A stretch of 11,084 nt of DNA, from positions 1-11,084 of the forward strand of contig WFNQ01000191.1 in NCBI GenBank assembly GCA_015488565.1, written 5' to 3'. Origin of the DNA: Thiomicrorhabdus sp. Lineage in GTDB: Bacteria > Pseudomonadota > Gammaproteobacteria > Thiomicrospirales > Thiomicrospiraceae. Below, piece by piece: positions 1-7,284 of this stretch. Positions within the stretch are counted from its first letter, which is position 1; each line of letters starts with the position of its first letter. Under the pieces are notes generated by a model. That model saw only the letters and a list, made by a program, of their open reading frames with translations. It was not told the DNA's origin and searched no databases. The position numbers and the translations under genes were made by a program.

Positions 1-220
1 GAATACATTTCCTACCCCTAAAGTCTCTAAAAAACTGAGATTTTAAGGTTTTTCATTCTGCTGAAGTCGATACCCTTGCAGAAGAGGTACTTTTATTTGA
101 AAATACAGTAACTTAAAAGATTTTTATTTATCAACGTTGGGACACTAGTGATTTCTACTCCAGAATAAGCTCAATTCACCTTGCCCACCTCTAAAGATTA
201 ATGAATTAAATCAACTTTCT

Positions 221-2377
221 TTGCCATTATCATTGAATTTAATCTCTAAGCCTTTAAACTGGTTATTTGCTAAAGATAAAAGTATCATTCAGCACATGCA
301 ACCGAATCCTCAAAAAAAATCACTTATTCTCATTGTGATTCAACACGCCACGACTCGAATGACGGCTGTAAACGTGCTTAACCATGCGGAATTCCAAACG
401 CTTGACACAGAGGATGGTCGTCAAGCTATCTCTCTTTTTATCGAAAAACAACCTGACCTCGTCATTGTTGATACACCCATATCGACTCAAGATGACTATA
501 AATTTATTCAAGCCATACATCAATTTGATAAAAACCGTGCCGTACCTATTTTAATTCTGACAAAACCAGAAGACATTAAAACAATGGAGTACGCCTTTGA
601 AGCGGGTGCAACGGATTTTACAATTCAATCCAATCACTTAAAACACCTTGCCCAACGCATTAAATACATTTTACGCTCAGCAAAAACAGAGCAACAACTC
701 CGTAAAGCATTAGCACAACAGGAGTATACGCAAAAATTGGCTAAAATCGGCTATTGGGAATGGAATGCAGAAAAGGATTATGTCTCAGGCTCAAACCTAA
801 CCTTTGATCTTTTAGGCATTCCAAAACAAAAAGGTGTCTCTTTTGAACAGTTTATAAGCCATGTTTTACCCAAAGATACTCCTTTAATCCATCAAGCCAT
901 TTCAGATGCCAATCAAGGCTTGTCATATATTGCGATTAACTTTCGAGTGATGCAATTAGATGGAAATGCCATACATATTGAATGCTTAGGAAACAGCGTT
1001 TTTTCTAAATCAGGAAAACTGCAAAAAATTTCAGGTTCGATTCAAGACATTACACGTTTGCATAAAGACGAATCCCTTATTGAATATCAAAACAGACATG
1101 ATGCACTCACGGGCCTACCAAACAGAGCGCACTTCAGCCAAACACTTGAAGAGTTCTTAGCAAACCGAAATACCAATACTTTAAGTGCGGTCATTATTTT
1201 TGATATTGATCGATTTAAACAGATTAATATCAACTTAAGTCAAGAACAAGGCGACCATTTATTACGAAATCTCGCTCAACGGGTTTCAAGAGTCATTCGA
1301 GAAGCGGACTTTGCGGCTCGTTTAGGCAGTGATGAGTTTGCTATTTTGGTTAAAAATGTACAAGATTTAAGCGAACTTAACTTGTTAATGGGTCGTATTA
1401 TGTACGATCTATCAAAACCTTTTTTATTAAATTATCAAGAGATATTCATCAGTTACAGCTTTGGCGTCTCTGTCTTTCCAAACGATGCCAAAAATGTAGA
1501 ATCCCTCTTAAACCATGCCAATATTTCTCGCTCCATTGCTAAAACACAAGGCGGCAATCAATTTGTATTCTATCATTCGGGAATGAATGCTAAAGCACAA
1601 GGATTACTGTCATTAGAAAATGACCTACGCCGTGCGCTAAACAACAATCAAATTGAGGTATTTTATCAACCTCAAGTTCATGCCAAAACCCTATTGCCAA
1701 CTGGCGCAGAGGCCTTAGTCCGCTGGAATCATCCAGAACTTGGCATTATCTCTCCAACCGTATTTATTCCTTTAGCGGAAAGCACTGGATTAATTATTGA
1801 TATTGGTCGATACGTACTGCAATGCGCCATTTTAGAAGCTCAAAAATGGCACGATCTTGGCTTTAATACCATGAGAATTGGCATCAACCTTTCCAGCCGA
1901 CAATTTACCCAGTCGAATCTAATGAAGGATGTACAAGAGATACTAAGCCAAACCTCTCTACCACCACAATGCATTGATTTAGAGCTCACGGAAAGCCTTG
2001 CCATGAACGATGCTGAAAATAGCCTCGACATATTAAAAGGCTTAAAGGCATTAGGCGTATCTTTAGCCATTGATGATTTTGGTACTGGCTATTCCTCTCT
2101 CTCCTATTTACAAAGTTTTCCCATTGATACCATTAAAGTCGATCAATCCTTTGTCCAAAACCTCACAACGCAAGAAGGACAATCCATTACTCGAACCATT
2201 CTAGCAATGGCCGAAAGCCTTAACCTAGAGGTCATTGCTGAAGGCATTGAGTCCCAAGAACAAGCCGATTTTTTTAAAGATAAACACTGTACAATTTTTC
2301 AAGGATTTAAGTATGGTAAGCCTATGCCTAGTACAACGTTTCTAAACTGGCTTACAAAACGATCAAAAGAACATTAA
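221..2377 (+). CDS. Receiver-PAS-GGDEF-EAL cyclic-di-GMP signalling protein
   Basis: This 718-aa, apparently soluble protein is likely to make or break cyclic-di-GMP. Domains in order: a receiver-like domain (about 34-152), a linker helix, a PAS fold (about 174-281), GGDEF (about 290-450) and EAL (about 465-715). The EAL domain keeps every residue expected for phosphodiesterase activity: E497 of EAL, N556, E588, D618/D619 in IDDFGTGYSS, K639, E674, E677 and Q694. The GGDEF signature is GSDEF (369-373). D328, N336 and D345 are present, as is an RxxD inhibitory site (R360-D363). The receiver keeps D84 and T114 but lacks the acidic pair (I40-Q41) and the lysine (Q136), so phosphorylation is doubtful. 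The start is uncertain: TTG at 221 gives the longest frame, and an in-frame ATG at 296 lies just before the receiver; neither has a clear Shine-Dalgarno. The family call is secure; the net direction of activity is inference, with phosphodiesterase more likely. Confidence 0.95.
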   Translation: MPLSLNLISKPLNWLFAKDKSIIQHMQPNPQKKSLILIVIQHATTRMTAVNVLNHAEFQTLDTEDGRQAISLFIEKQPDLVIVDTPISTQDDYKFIQAIHQFDKNRAVPILILTKPEDIKTMEYAFEAGATDFTIQSNHLKHLAQRIKYILRSAKTEQQLRKALAQQEYTQKLAKIGYWEWNAEKDYVSGSNLTFDLLGIPKQKGVSFEQFISHVLPKDTPLIHQAISDANQGLSYIAINFRVMQLDGNAIHIECLGNSVFSKSGKLQKISGSIQDITRLHKDESLIEYQNRHDALTGLPNRAHFSQTLEEFLANRNTNTLSAVIIFDIDRFKQININLSQEQGDHLLRNLAQRVSRVIREADFAARLGSDEFAILVKNVQDLSELNLLMGRIMYDLSKPFLLNYQEIFISYSFGVSVFPNDAKNVESLLNHANISRSIAKTQGGNQFVFYHSGMNAKAQGLLSLENDLRRALNNNQIEVFYQPQVHAKTLLPTGAEALVRWNHPELGIISPTVFIPLAESTGLIIDIGRYVLQCAILEAQKWHDLGFNTMRIGINLSSRQFTQSNLMKDVQEILSQTSLPPQCIDLELTESLAMNDAENSLDILKGLKALGVSLAIDDFGTGYSSLSYLQSFPIDTIKVDQSFVQNLTTQEGQSITRTILAMAESLNLEVIAEGIESQEQADFFKDKHCTIFQGFKYGKPMPSTTFLNWLTKRSKEH

Positions 2378-2543
2378 AAATTACACGATACCGCTCGTAA
2401 TTTAACAATAAACCACTGATAATAGCTAAGAGGTAGCCCAAGCATGAAAGTCACCACAAATAAGAGACCAAATTAGCCTTCCATAATTGTTCTCTCATTC
2501 TCGAACAACCTCCTAAATTCCACATTTCAAAAGAGTAAATAAT

Positions 2544-3134
2544 ATGCTTTATAAAATTACTAAAAAAGAAGCGTCTGCCGCTAAAATCCCACACCATATA
2601 TTTAATTTAAATGTTATTTTAACCCACTTAGCCATGTCTAAAGTGGCACTAGAACTTGGTCATGGTAGCCCTCTTAACTTCATAATGATTCCCATCATAT
2701 CCATTATGGTTATTAGCTATTTATACTTTAAAAGCCAACAAAAAGCGCAAGAAGACAGTTGGTTTGTTGCTGCACACTGGACACTGGCTTGGCGTCGTGG
2801 CCGCATGTTAATTATCTCTTATGTGGTCGCCATTACCATCTTTGTCGTTGTCACCTTAATTGGTTCGCTATTAGGTGGTGGGATGATGATGAACGATTTC
2901 TCAACCGATGGTAGCTCCACGCCAATACATGAAAAAATCACCATGTTTTTATCTGCAGTGATTATCTTTTTTACATTATTAGTCCTGTTTTTACAGGAGG
3001 GTATTTCAGTTTACGATGCTGGAAAAGGCATTATTGATCCCTCCATAACCAAATACATCCCTCGTAATGAAAATTCCAATGAAGTACTTGCTGAAAATGA
3101 ATACTCCACAAAAAGTGATAAAGAGAATCAATAA
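2544..3134 (+). CDS. Hypothetical integral membrane protein (3 predicted TM)
   Basis: I do not recognise this 196-aa protein. Three hydrophobic segments are visible at about residues 44-62, 88-112 and 131-151. They are preceded by a basic, moderately amphipathic N-terminus and followed by a polar, acidic tail of about 45 residues rich in Asn, Glu, Ser and Lys. A His-Trp pair and an RRGR cluster (about 78-87) sit just before the second segment, and a GGGMMM turn follows it. There are no cysteines and no heme or nucleotide motif. The ATG at 2544 has a modest AAGAG-type Shine-Dalgarno about 9 nt upstream. The next gene starts 6 nt after the stop, so the two are probably co-transcribed and translationally coupled. 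The pair faces the cco cluster head-on. A link with respiration is only suggested by position. Confidence 0.85.
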   Translation: MLYKITKKEASAAKIPHHIFNLNVILTHLAMSKVALELGHGSPLNFIMIPIISIMVISYLYFKSQQKAQEDSWFVAAHWTLAWRRGRMLIISYVVAITIFVVVTLIGSLLGGGMMMNDFSTDGSSTPIHEKITMFLSAVIIFFTLLVLFLQEGISVYDAGKGIIDPSITKYIPRNENSNEVLAENEYSTKSDKENQ

Positions 3135-3140
3135 CCGATT

Positions 3141-3821
3141 ATGAACACACACAAAATAACCAAAAAAAAGCTTCCTGCCTTTTGGCTAATCCTAATTGGC
3201 TCGATATTAGTACTCGCTCTGCTGATTACATTTCAACCTGAACGAGAAAAAGTGAACCCTAATCATCTACCCTGGAATGCCCATTATGATGAAACAGGCC
3301 AATTACACGCATTAGGATTGGTTCTCAATAAATCAACATTAAGAGATGCAATGGCGTTATACGGAAAAGATGTTGAGGTTAAAATATTTTCTAGCCAGAA
3401 TAATGAAAACAAGTCCATCGAAGCCTATTTTCCTGTCATGTATATTGGTGCCATTAAAGGCGCATTAGCCCTTAAAATAGAGTTAATGCCAGAAGAGCTG
3501 GAACAAGCCTATAATGAAGGAAAAGCAATTTCAACCAACCCTTCAGGAACACGTGAAATTTCACTTTATGGTGAAACCATTTCAAAATATTTTGATCATC
3601 CTCTAAGTAGCATCACACTACTGCCCAGAAAACACTTAACCGAAGTCGCCATTCAAAAACGGTTTGGTGAAGCGGATAAAAAAGAGATTCAGTCTGACAG
3701 ACTTCCACACTGGTTTTTCTATGAAAAAGGACTTGAAATGATTATTGATAATGAAGGGCCAGAAGCGCTACAGTATTCAACTAGTATTCAACCTACACCC
3801 GCGGTTAAACAAGCTCAGTAA
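3141..3821 (+). CDS. Hypothetical membrane-anchored protein, possible BamE-like repeats
   Basis: A 226-aa protein of unknown function. It begins with a basic stretch and one hydrophobic helix (about 12-31), then a soluble region of about 195 residues that probably faces the periplasm. It contains no cysteine, so it is not a lipoprotein; the helix is a signal anchor or an uncleaved signal. Two parts of the soluble region look alike in layout: residues about 57-115 (LNKSTLRDAMALYGK, then a strand-rich stretch) and about 157-215 (KHLTEVAIQKRFGEADKKE, then HWFFYEKGLEMII). The pattern of a short helix, a (Y/F)G(K/E) turn and then beta strands recalls the SmpA/BamE-type fold. That is inference from pattern, not an assignment. 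The gene lies 6 nt after the upstream membrane-protein gene with no clear ribosome site of its own, which implies coupling, and it ends about 40 nt before a strong terminator. Confidence 0.85.
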   Translation: MNTHKITKKKLPAFWLILIGSILVLALLITFQPEREKVNPNHLPWNAHYDETGQLHALGLVLNKSTLRDAMALYGKDVEVKIFSSQNNENKSIEAYFPVMYIGAIKGALALKIELMPEELEQAYNEGKAISTNPSGTREISLYGETISKYFDHPLSSITLLPRKHLTEVAIQKRFGEADKKEIQSDRLPHWFFYEKGLEMIIDNEGPEALQYSTSIQPTPAVKQAQ

Positions 3822-3862
3822 AGCTTCCCCTCCCAGTTTGTCGCGTTTTAGGTTTTATGAAA

Positions 3863-3889
3863 AAAAGCCACCTATAAAAGGTGGCTTTT
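3863..3889. terminator. Bidirectional intrinsic terminator between convergent genes
   Basis: A perfect 11-bp stem (AAAAGCCACCT pairs with AGGTGGCTTTT) closes a 5-nt loop, ATAAA. A-rich sequence lies on the left and T-rich sequence on the right, so it works as an intrinsic terminator in both directions. It ends the + strand pair at 3821 and the minus-strand cco cluster at 3920. Confidence 0.93.
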
Positions 3890-3919
3890 AATATTTTTAT
3901 TTTTTACCGCTCAAAAATA

Positions 3920-4150
3920 CTATTCACTTTTTTCTTTAGGTAACCCTTTTAATTTTTCATCCGAACTATCTAGCTTTGTCTCTTCATTTTTTTTATTCAG
4001 ATCTTCTGGGTATTCATCATCCATAAAAATACGATTTGCCGCCCCATCTAAGTCATCAAAATGGCCAGTCTTAGCCATCCAGATAAAGACCACCACAACA
4101 AAGAAACCAAATACCAGCATCATTGGAATTAATCCGTATATTACATCCAC
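3920..4150 (-). CDS. ccoS: cbb3-type cytochrome oxidase assembly protein CcoS
   Basis: CcoS is a small membrane protein needed for cofactor insertion (heme b and CuB) into the catalytic subunit of cbb3 oxidase. The 76-aa protein has one N-terminal membrane helix (about 3-25) followed at once by the family signature, here KTGHFDDLDG (27-36); the usual form has GQFDD, so His replaces Gln. MDDE follows shortly after. The remainder is a charged Lys/Glu/Asp tail of about 30 residues, typical of family members with an extended C-terminus. Translation starts at a GTG whose G is the last base of the ccoI TAG stop, so the two genes overlap by 1 nt and are coupled. It is the last gene before the terminator at 3863-3889. 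Confidence 0.94.
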   Translation of the reverse strand: MDVIYGLIPMMLVFGFFVVVVFIWMAKTGHFDDLDGAANRIFMDDEYPEDLNKKNEETKLDSSDEKLKGLPKEKSE

Positions 4151-6636
4151 TACTTTATCCCTCTGCGTTTATTAATCGCCTTTTGACTGAAAAAACTCCG
4201 AATACGTGCGGCATTCGCAATCACCACCAAACTACTTATAGGCATCGTTATTGCCGCAATAAGCGGGGTTAAGGTTCCAGCCACTGCCAAAGGCACCATA
4301 ATGATATTATAGGCAAATGAGCTGATAATATTTTGCTTAATGGTTTTTAACGTTCGAGCCGATAATTCTACTGCGGTATCTACCGCCATCAATTCATTAT
4401 TCATTAATACAATATCAGCACTGTCCATGGATACATCCGTGCCTGATCCTAACGCAATGCCAACATCGGCACGCACTAATGCGGGTGCATCATTCACTCC
4501 ATCACCAATCATGGCGACCTTTTGCCCCTGTGCTTGCAGATCACGAATCACTCGGTTTTTATCCTCTGGCAAGACTTCTGCAATCACATTCATGCCTCCC
4601 AACTGCTGGGCAACACAATTGGCCACTACTTGTAAATCGCCACTCAATAAAGTGACCTGCTTGCCTTTATTTTTTAAACGTTGAATAAGTTCTGCCGCTT
4701 CTGGACGAATTTCATCTTCTAAAAACAGTATGCCCACCAACTTGTTTTGCTTTGCAATCCAAATGGCTGTTTGCGCGATTTTAGCCCGTTCGATTGCTAA
4801 CGCTAATAAAGCGTCTGAAAGCTCAATCTCTAACTCCGTCAACCATTTAGCCGTACCAATCTTAAACTCGACACCATCGCATGCTCCACGCACCCCTTTA
4901 CCAGACAACGCTTTAAACCCGTCAACCTTTTTTAAGGCCTTAGTTGAGATGCCCAATATCTCCTGAATATTTTTTGCCACAGCCTGTCCCAAGCTGTGTT
5001 CAGATAACTGTTCAATCGAAGCGATCTCCATCAATAGCTGTTTTTCATTCTGATCTGGAAGAAATTGATAATCCACCAATTTCATTTTTCCCTTCGTTAA
5101 AGTGCCTGTTTTATCAAAAACAAAGTGCTGAATAGACTGTAATGTTTCAAGCACGGTACCATTTTTGACCAAAATACCGTTTCTTGCCGAAACACCTGTT
5201 GCAACGGCAACTGCCATGGGGGTCGCTAAACCAAATGCACATGGACAAGTAATAATTAAAACAGCCGTTGCCGTCATCACCGCAAACTCAAGGCTTGCAT
5301 TTAAATACCAAAAAACAAAACTCGCCAAAGCCAATGAAAGCGTTGCACTCACAAACCACGGCATAATCTTATCGGTCACACTCTGTATAGGTGCTTTCGA
5401 ACCTTGAGCCTCTTCCACCATATGCACAATATGACCCAGCTGCGTCTCTTGTAGTATTTTTTCAACTGAGACCGTTAAGGTACCATCCACATTAATCGTT
5501 CCGGCAGAGACATGATCTCCAACACGTTTTTCAACATCATGTGATTCACCCGTTAACATGGACTCATTAACCGTGCTTTCTCCTGAGATAATCATGCCAT
5601 CCACGGGAAACTGCTCTCCAGGTTTAACTAAAACATGATCCGCTTTTACCAAACGTCTAACGGGAACAATATGCTCCTCTTTATCGATAAGTTGCCGTGC
5701 TACTTTGGGCTGCAAGTCCATCAAACGACGCGTAGAGTCTAATGCTTTATTTTTAGAAATTGCTTCAAGGTAACGTCCAATCAGCAGTAGAAAAATAAAA
5801 TCAATTAAGGTATTAAAGTAGACATAACCATCCCCACTGGCATCAAGCATCACCCAGAGTGAATAAAAATAGGTCGTCAGTAGGCCTAATGCAATTGAGG
5901 TATCCATACCGACCGTTTTGGCTTTAGTTGAGACCCAAGCTCCTTTAAAGAAGGGTAATCCAGAATATAACATCGTGATCGTTGCAATAATCAACTGCAA
6001 CCAATAAAAATAAATCTTAAACTCTTGATCTTCACTGGCGCCAGTATAAAGTGCCACCGAAAACCAGGTGACATTCATCATCGCAAACCCAGCAAATCCT
6101 AAGCGATACAATAAGTCTCTATTGGCTTTTCGGGTCGCTTCTTCACTGGCCGAGGCATCATAAGGTGTCGCATCGTAACCAATACTATTGAGTTTTTTAA
6201 TGATATCAGAAAGTTTTAGTTGACAATTATCCCAACGAATTCGAATGCGTTTATTGGTGAAATTTACCGTCGCCAATAACGTACCATCTACTTTTGCCAT
6301 CGTATGTTCGATTAACCAAACACAAGCCGCACAGTGAATCGCATCCGACATTAGGGTAATCTCTCTACGATCGGATAAATCCGTTACGTATTGAGATTGC
6401 ACCTCATCGTAATCAAAAAACTCAATGTCTTTATTAGGAGGGGGGGGGGGAGAAAGCAGCTCTCCGTCTGGCGTACGTCGATAAAAACTGTCCATACCCG
6501 CTTCATAAATCACCTCACAAACGGAGGCACAGCCATGACAACAAAAAGCGCGTTCTTGTTCATCAATTTTCTTAAAAATTAAATCGCCGTCAGGAATGGC
6601 TTGCCCACAATGAAAGCAAGAATCCATCAAGCTCAT
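4150..6636 (-). CDS. ccoI: P1B-type copper-translocating ATPase CcoI/FixI
   Basis: This inner-membrane ATPase moves copper towards the periplasmic side for the CuB site of cbb3 oxidase. The 828-aa sequence shows, in order: an N-terminal Cys cluster (C7xxC10; C32, C33, C36, C40); a heavy-metal domain with C102xxC105; membrane helices; the actuator with TGES (362-365); the metal-binding CPC (464-466) in the membrane; the phosphorylation site DKTGTLTKG (D508); the nucleotide-binding domain; and the hinge GDGVNDAPAL (711-720). The conserved His-Pro of the nucleotide domain reads SEHSL, with H547 kept and Ser at 548. Codons 63-67 are five prolines written with an uninterrupted 11-C tract, a possible slippage site. 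The start ATG overlaps the ccoH stop by 4 nt (ATGA), and ccoS overlaps the end by 1 nt. The length and all catalytic motifs are those of an intact gene. Confidence 0.98.
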   Translation of the reverse strand: MSLMDSCFHCGQAIPDGDLIFKKIDEQERAFCCHGCASVCEVIYEAGMDSFYRRTPDGELLSPPPPPNKDIEFFDYDEVQSQYVTDLSDRREITLMSDAIHCAACVWLIEHTMAKVDGTLLATVNFTNKRIRIRWDNCQLKLSDIIKKLNSIGYDATPYDASASEEATRKANRDLLYRLGFAGFAMMNVTWFSVALYTGASEDQEFKIYFYWLQLIIATITMLYSGLPFFKGAWVSTKAKTVGMDTSIALGLLTTYFYSLWVMLDASGDGYVYFNTLIDFIFLLLIGRYLEAISKNKALDSTRRLMDLQPKVARQLIDKEEHIVPVRRLVKADHVLVKPGEQFPVDGMIISGESTVNESMLTGESHDVEKRVGDHVSAGTINVDGTLTVSVEKILQETQLGHIVHMVEEAQGSKAPIQSVTDKIMPWFVSATLSLALASFVFWYLNASLEFAVMTATAVLIITCPCAFGLATPMAVAVATGVSARNGILVKNGTVLETLQSIQHFVFDKTGTLTKGKMKLVDYQFLPDQNEKQLLMEIASIEQLSEHSLGQAVAKNIQEILGISTKALKKVDGFKALSGKGVRGACDGVEFKIGTAKWLTELEIELSDALLALAIERAKIAQTAIWIAKQNKLVGILFLEDEIRPEAAELIQRLKNKGKQVTLLSGDLQVVANCVAQQLGGMNVIAEVLPEDKNRVIRDLQAQGQKVAMIGDGVNDAPALVRADVGIALGSGTDVSMDSADIVLMNNELMAVDTAVELSARTLKTIKQNIISSFAYNIIMVPLAVAGTLTPLIAAITMPISSLVVIANAARIRSFFSQKAINKRRGIK
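6440..6450. repeat. 11-base G/C homopolymer inside ccoI (possible phase-variation tract)
   Basis: Eleven consecutive G on the + strand are eleven C on the ccoI coding strand, in codons for P63-P66. The tract is unusual in an AT-rich gene. The present length keeps ccoI in frame. One extra C gives a stop at codon 68; one fewer C gives a stop after 83 codons. Whether its length varies cannot be seen from one sequence. Confidence 0.9.
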
Positions 6637-7154
6637 TCTGGATCTTGCACCATAATAGATCGCCCAATATTATAAACCAACTCACCTTGCGTGACCTCCA
6701 TAATGAGATCCCATTTTCCTTTGGTATTCAATACAAAATCGGCTTTAAATTGACCAAGTGTTTCAGTCGGAACAAGTACTTGTTGACCATCTAGCTTTCT
6801 ATCTGAAGGGCGATAGTAATACAACACAGCCGTATCAACGTTAAGTGGCTCACCCTCTTTATCCAGCACCATCAATGTCACTGGTGCTGACTTTCCTTCT
6901 TTTAAGTCAGGTAAATCAACATCAAGCTGCCACCCCATCTCATCCATACGCTTTTGAGCAGCAAGTGTCTGATCCATATTTTTTCCTTTTTCGTAAAAGT
7001 CATCAATCACCAGACCTGGATTTGTCACAATCGCCATGCTTACCATAAAAAAATTAACTGAAAGTACAACAACCAATATTGAAAACCAAATGATTACAAT
7101 AGGATTTTTCCAAGGAATACTCCAATTACGCTTATCAACCGTTGTTTTTGACAT
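6633..7154 (-). CDS. ccoH: cbb3-type oxidase maturation protein CcoH/FixH
   Basis: CcoH is a small, single-span membrane protein that associates with the oxidase subunits during assembly. The 173-aa protein has a short cytoplasmic N-terminus with WSIPWKNP (11-18), one membrane helix (about 19-41), then the FixH-family signature NPGLVIDDFYEKGK (45-58), and a periplasmic beta-rich domain. A GGGAG-like ribosome site, read as GGGAG at 7161-7165, lies 6 nt before the ATG. The stop codon overlaps the ccoI start as ATGA, indicating coupled translation. A terminator-like hairpin sits directly upstream of the ribosome site, so expression may depend on read-through or on a local promoter. The identification is firm from the signature and the gene order. 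Confidence 0.94.
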   Translation of the reverse strand: MSKTTVDKRNWSIPWKNPIVIIWFSILVVVLSVNFFMVSMAIVTNPGLVIDDFYEKGKNMDQTLAAQKRMDEMGWQLDVDLPDLKEGKSAPVTLMVLDKEGEPLNVDTAVLYYYRPSDRKLDGQQVLVPTETLGQFKADFVLNTKGKWDLIMEVTQGELVYNIGRSIMVQDPE

Positions 7155-7170
7155 TTAAATCTCCCAATAA

Positions 7171-7196
7171 AAAGCCCTTTTTAATTAAAGGGCTTT
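7171..7196 (-). terminator. Terminator-like hairpin between ccoG and ccoH
   Basis: A perfect 10-bp stem (AAAGCCCTTT with AAAGGGCTTT) encloses a 6-nt loop. Read on the minus strand it runs into TTTTTATT, as in an intrinsic terminator. It lies about 90 nt after the ccoG stop and ends only a few bases before the ccoH Shine-Dalgarno, so it would end or attenuate ccoG transcripts. Confidence 0.7.
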
Positions 7197-7224
7197 AGTA
7201 AGGCCCCACTATCAAAAAGGCCTC

Positions 7225-7253
7225 ATAAAAATTGAATCAATCTTACCGTGCAA
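7225..7253 (-). promoter_or_regulatory. Candidate sigma-70 promoter for ccoHIS
   Basis: On the minus strand, TTGCAC (7248-7253) and TTTTAT (7225-7230) are 17 nt apart, each matching the consensus hexamer at four of six positions. The terminator-like hairpin at 7171-7196 would lie downstream of it, within the leader. In an AT-rich gap such a match can arise by chance. Confidence 0.25.
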
Positions 7254-7284
7254 TAAGCTTAATTTCTACTCTATTTCAAATAAT

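Noticed and set aside
39..116. Open stretch of 25 codons ending in TAA, read DFKVFHSAEVDTLAEEV and on, resembling the tail of a chemoreceptor-like protein.
   Set aside because: It is closed by an in-frame TGA at 36-38, has no start, and is too short. It could be the decayed end of an upstream gene, but the window does not reach far enough to tell.
97..130. TTGAAA followed by AT-rich sequence as a promoter for the cyclic-di-GMP gene.
   Set aside because: No -10 hexamer at suitable spacing stands out from the AT-rich background.
2444..2476. Ten-codon frame MKVTTNKRPN with AAGAGG about 10 nt upstream, a possible leader peptide.
   Set aside because: There is no run of a regulatory amino acid, no clear attenuator follows, and such short frames are common by chance.
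4340..5407. Several + strand open frames of 63-114 codons opposite ccoI.
   Set aside because: They lie wholly within ccoI, whose full set of catalytic motifs is on the other strand. They are antisense shadows without ribosome sites or recognisable domains.
7201..7223. AGGCC and GGCCT inverted repeat between ccoG and ccoH.
   Set aside because: Only 5 bp with a 13-nt loop, and self-complementary six-base sequences are expected by chance.
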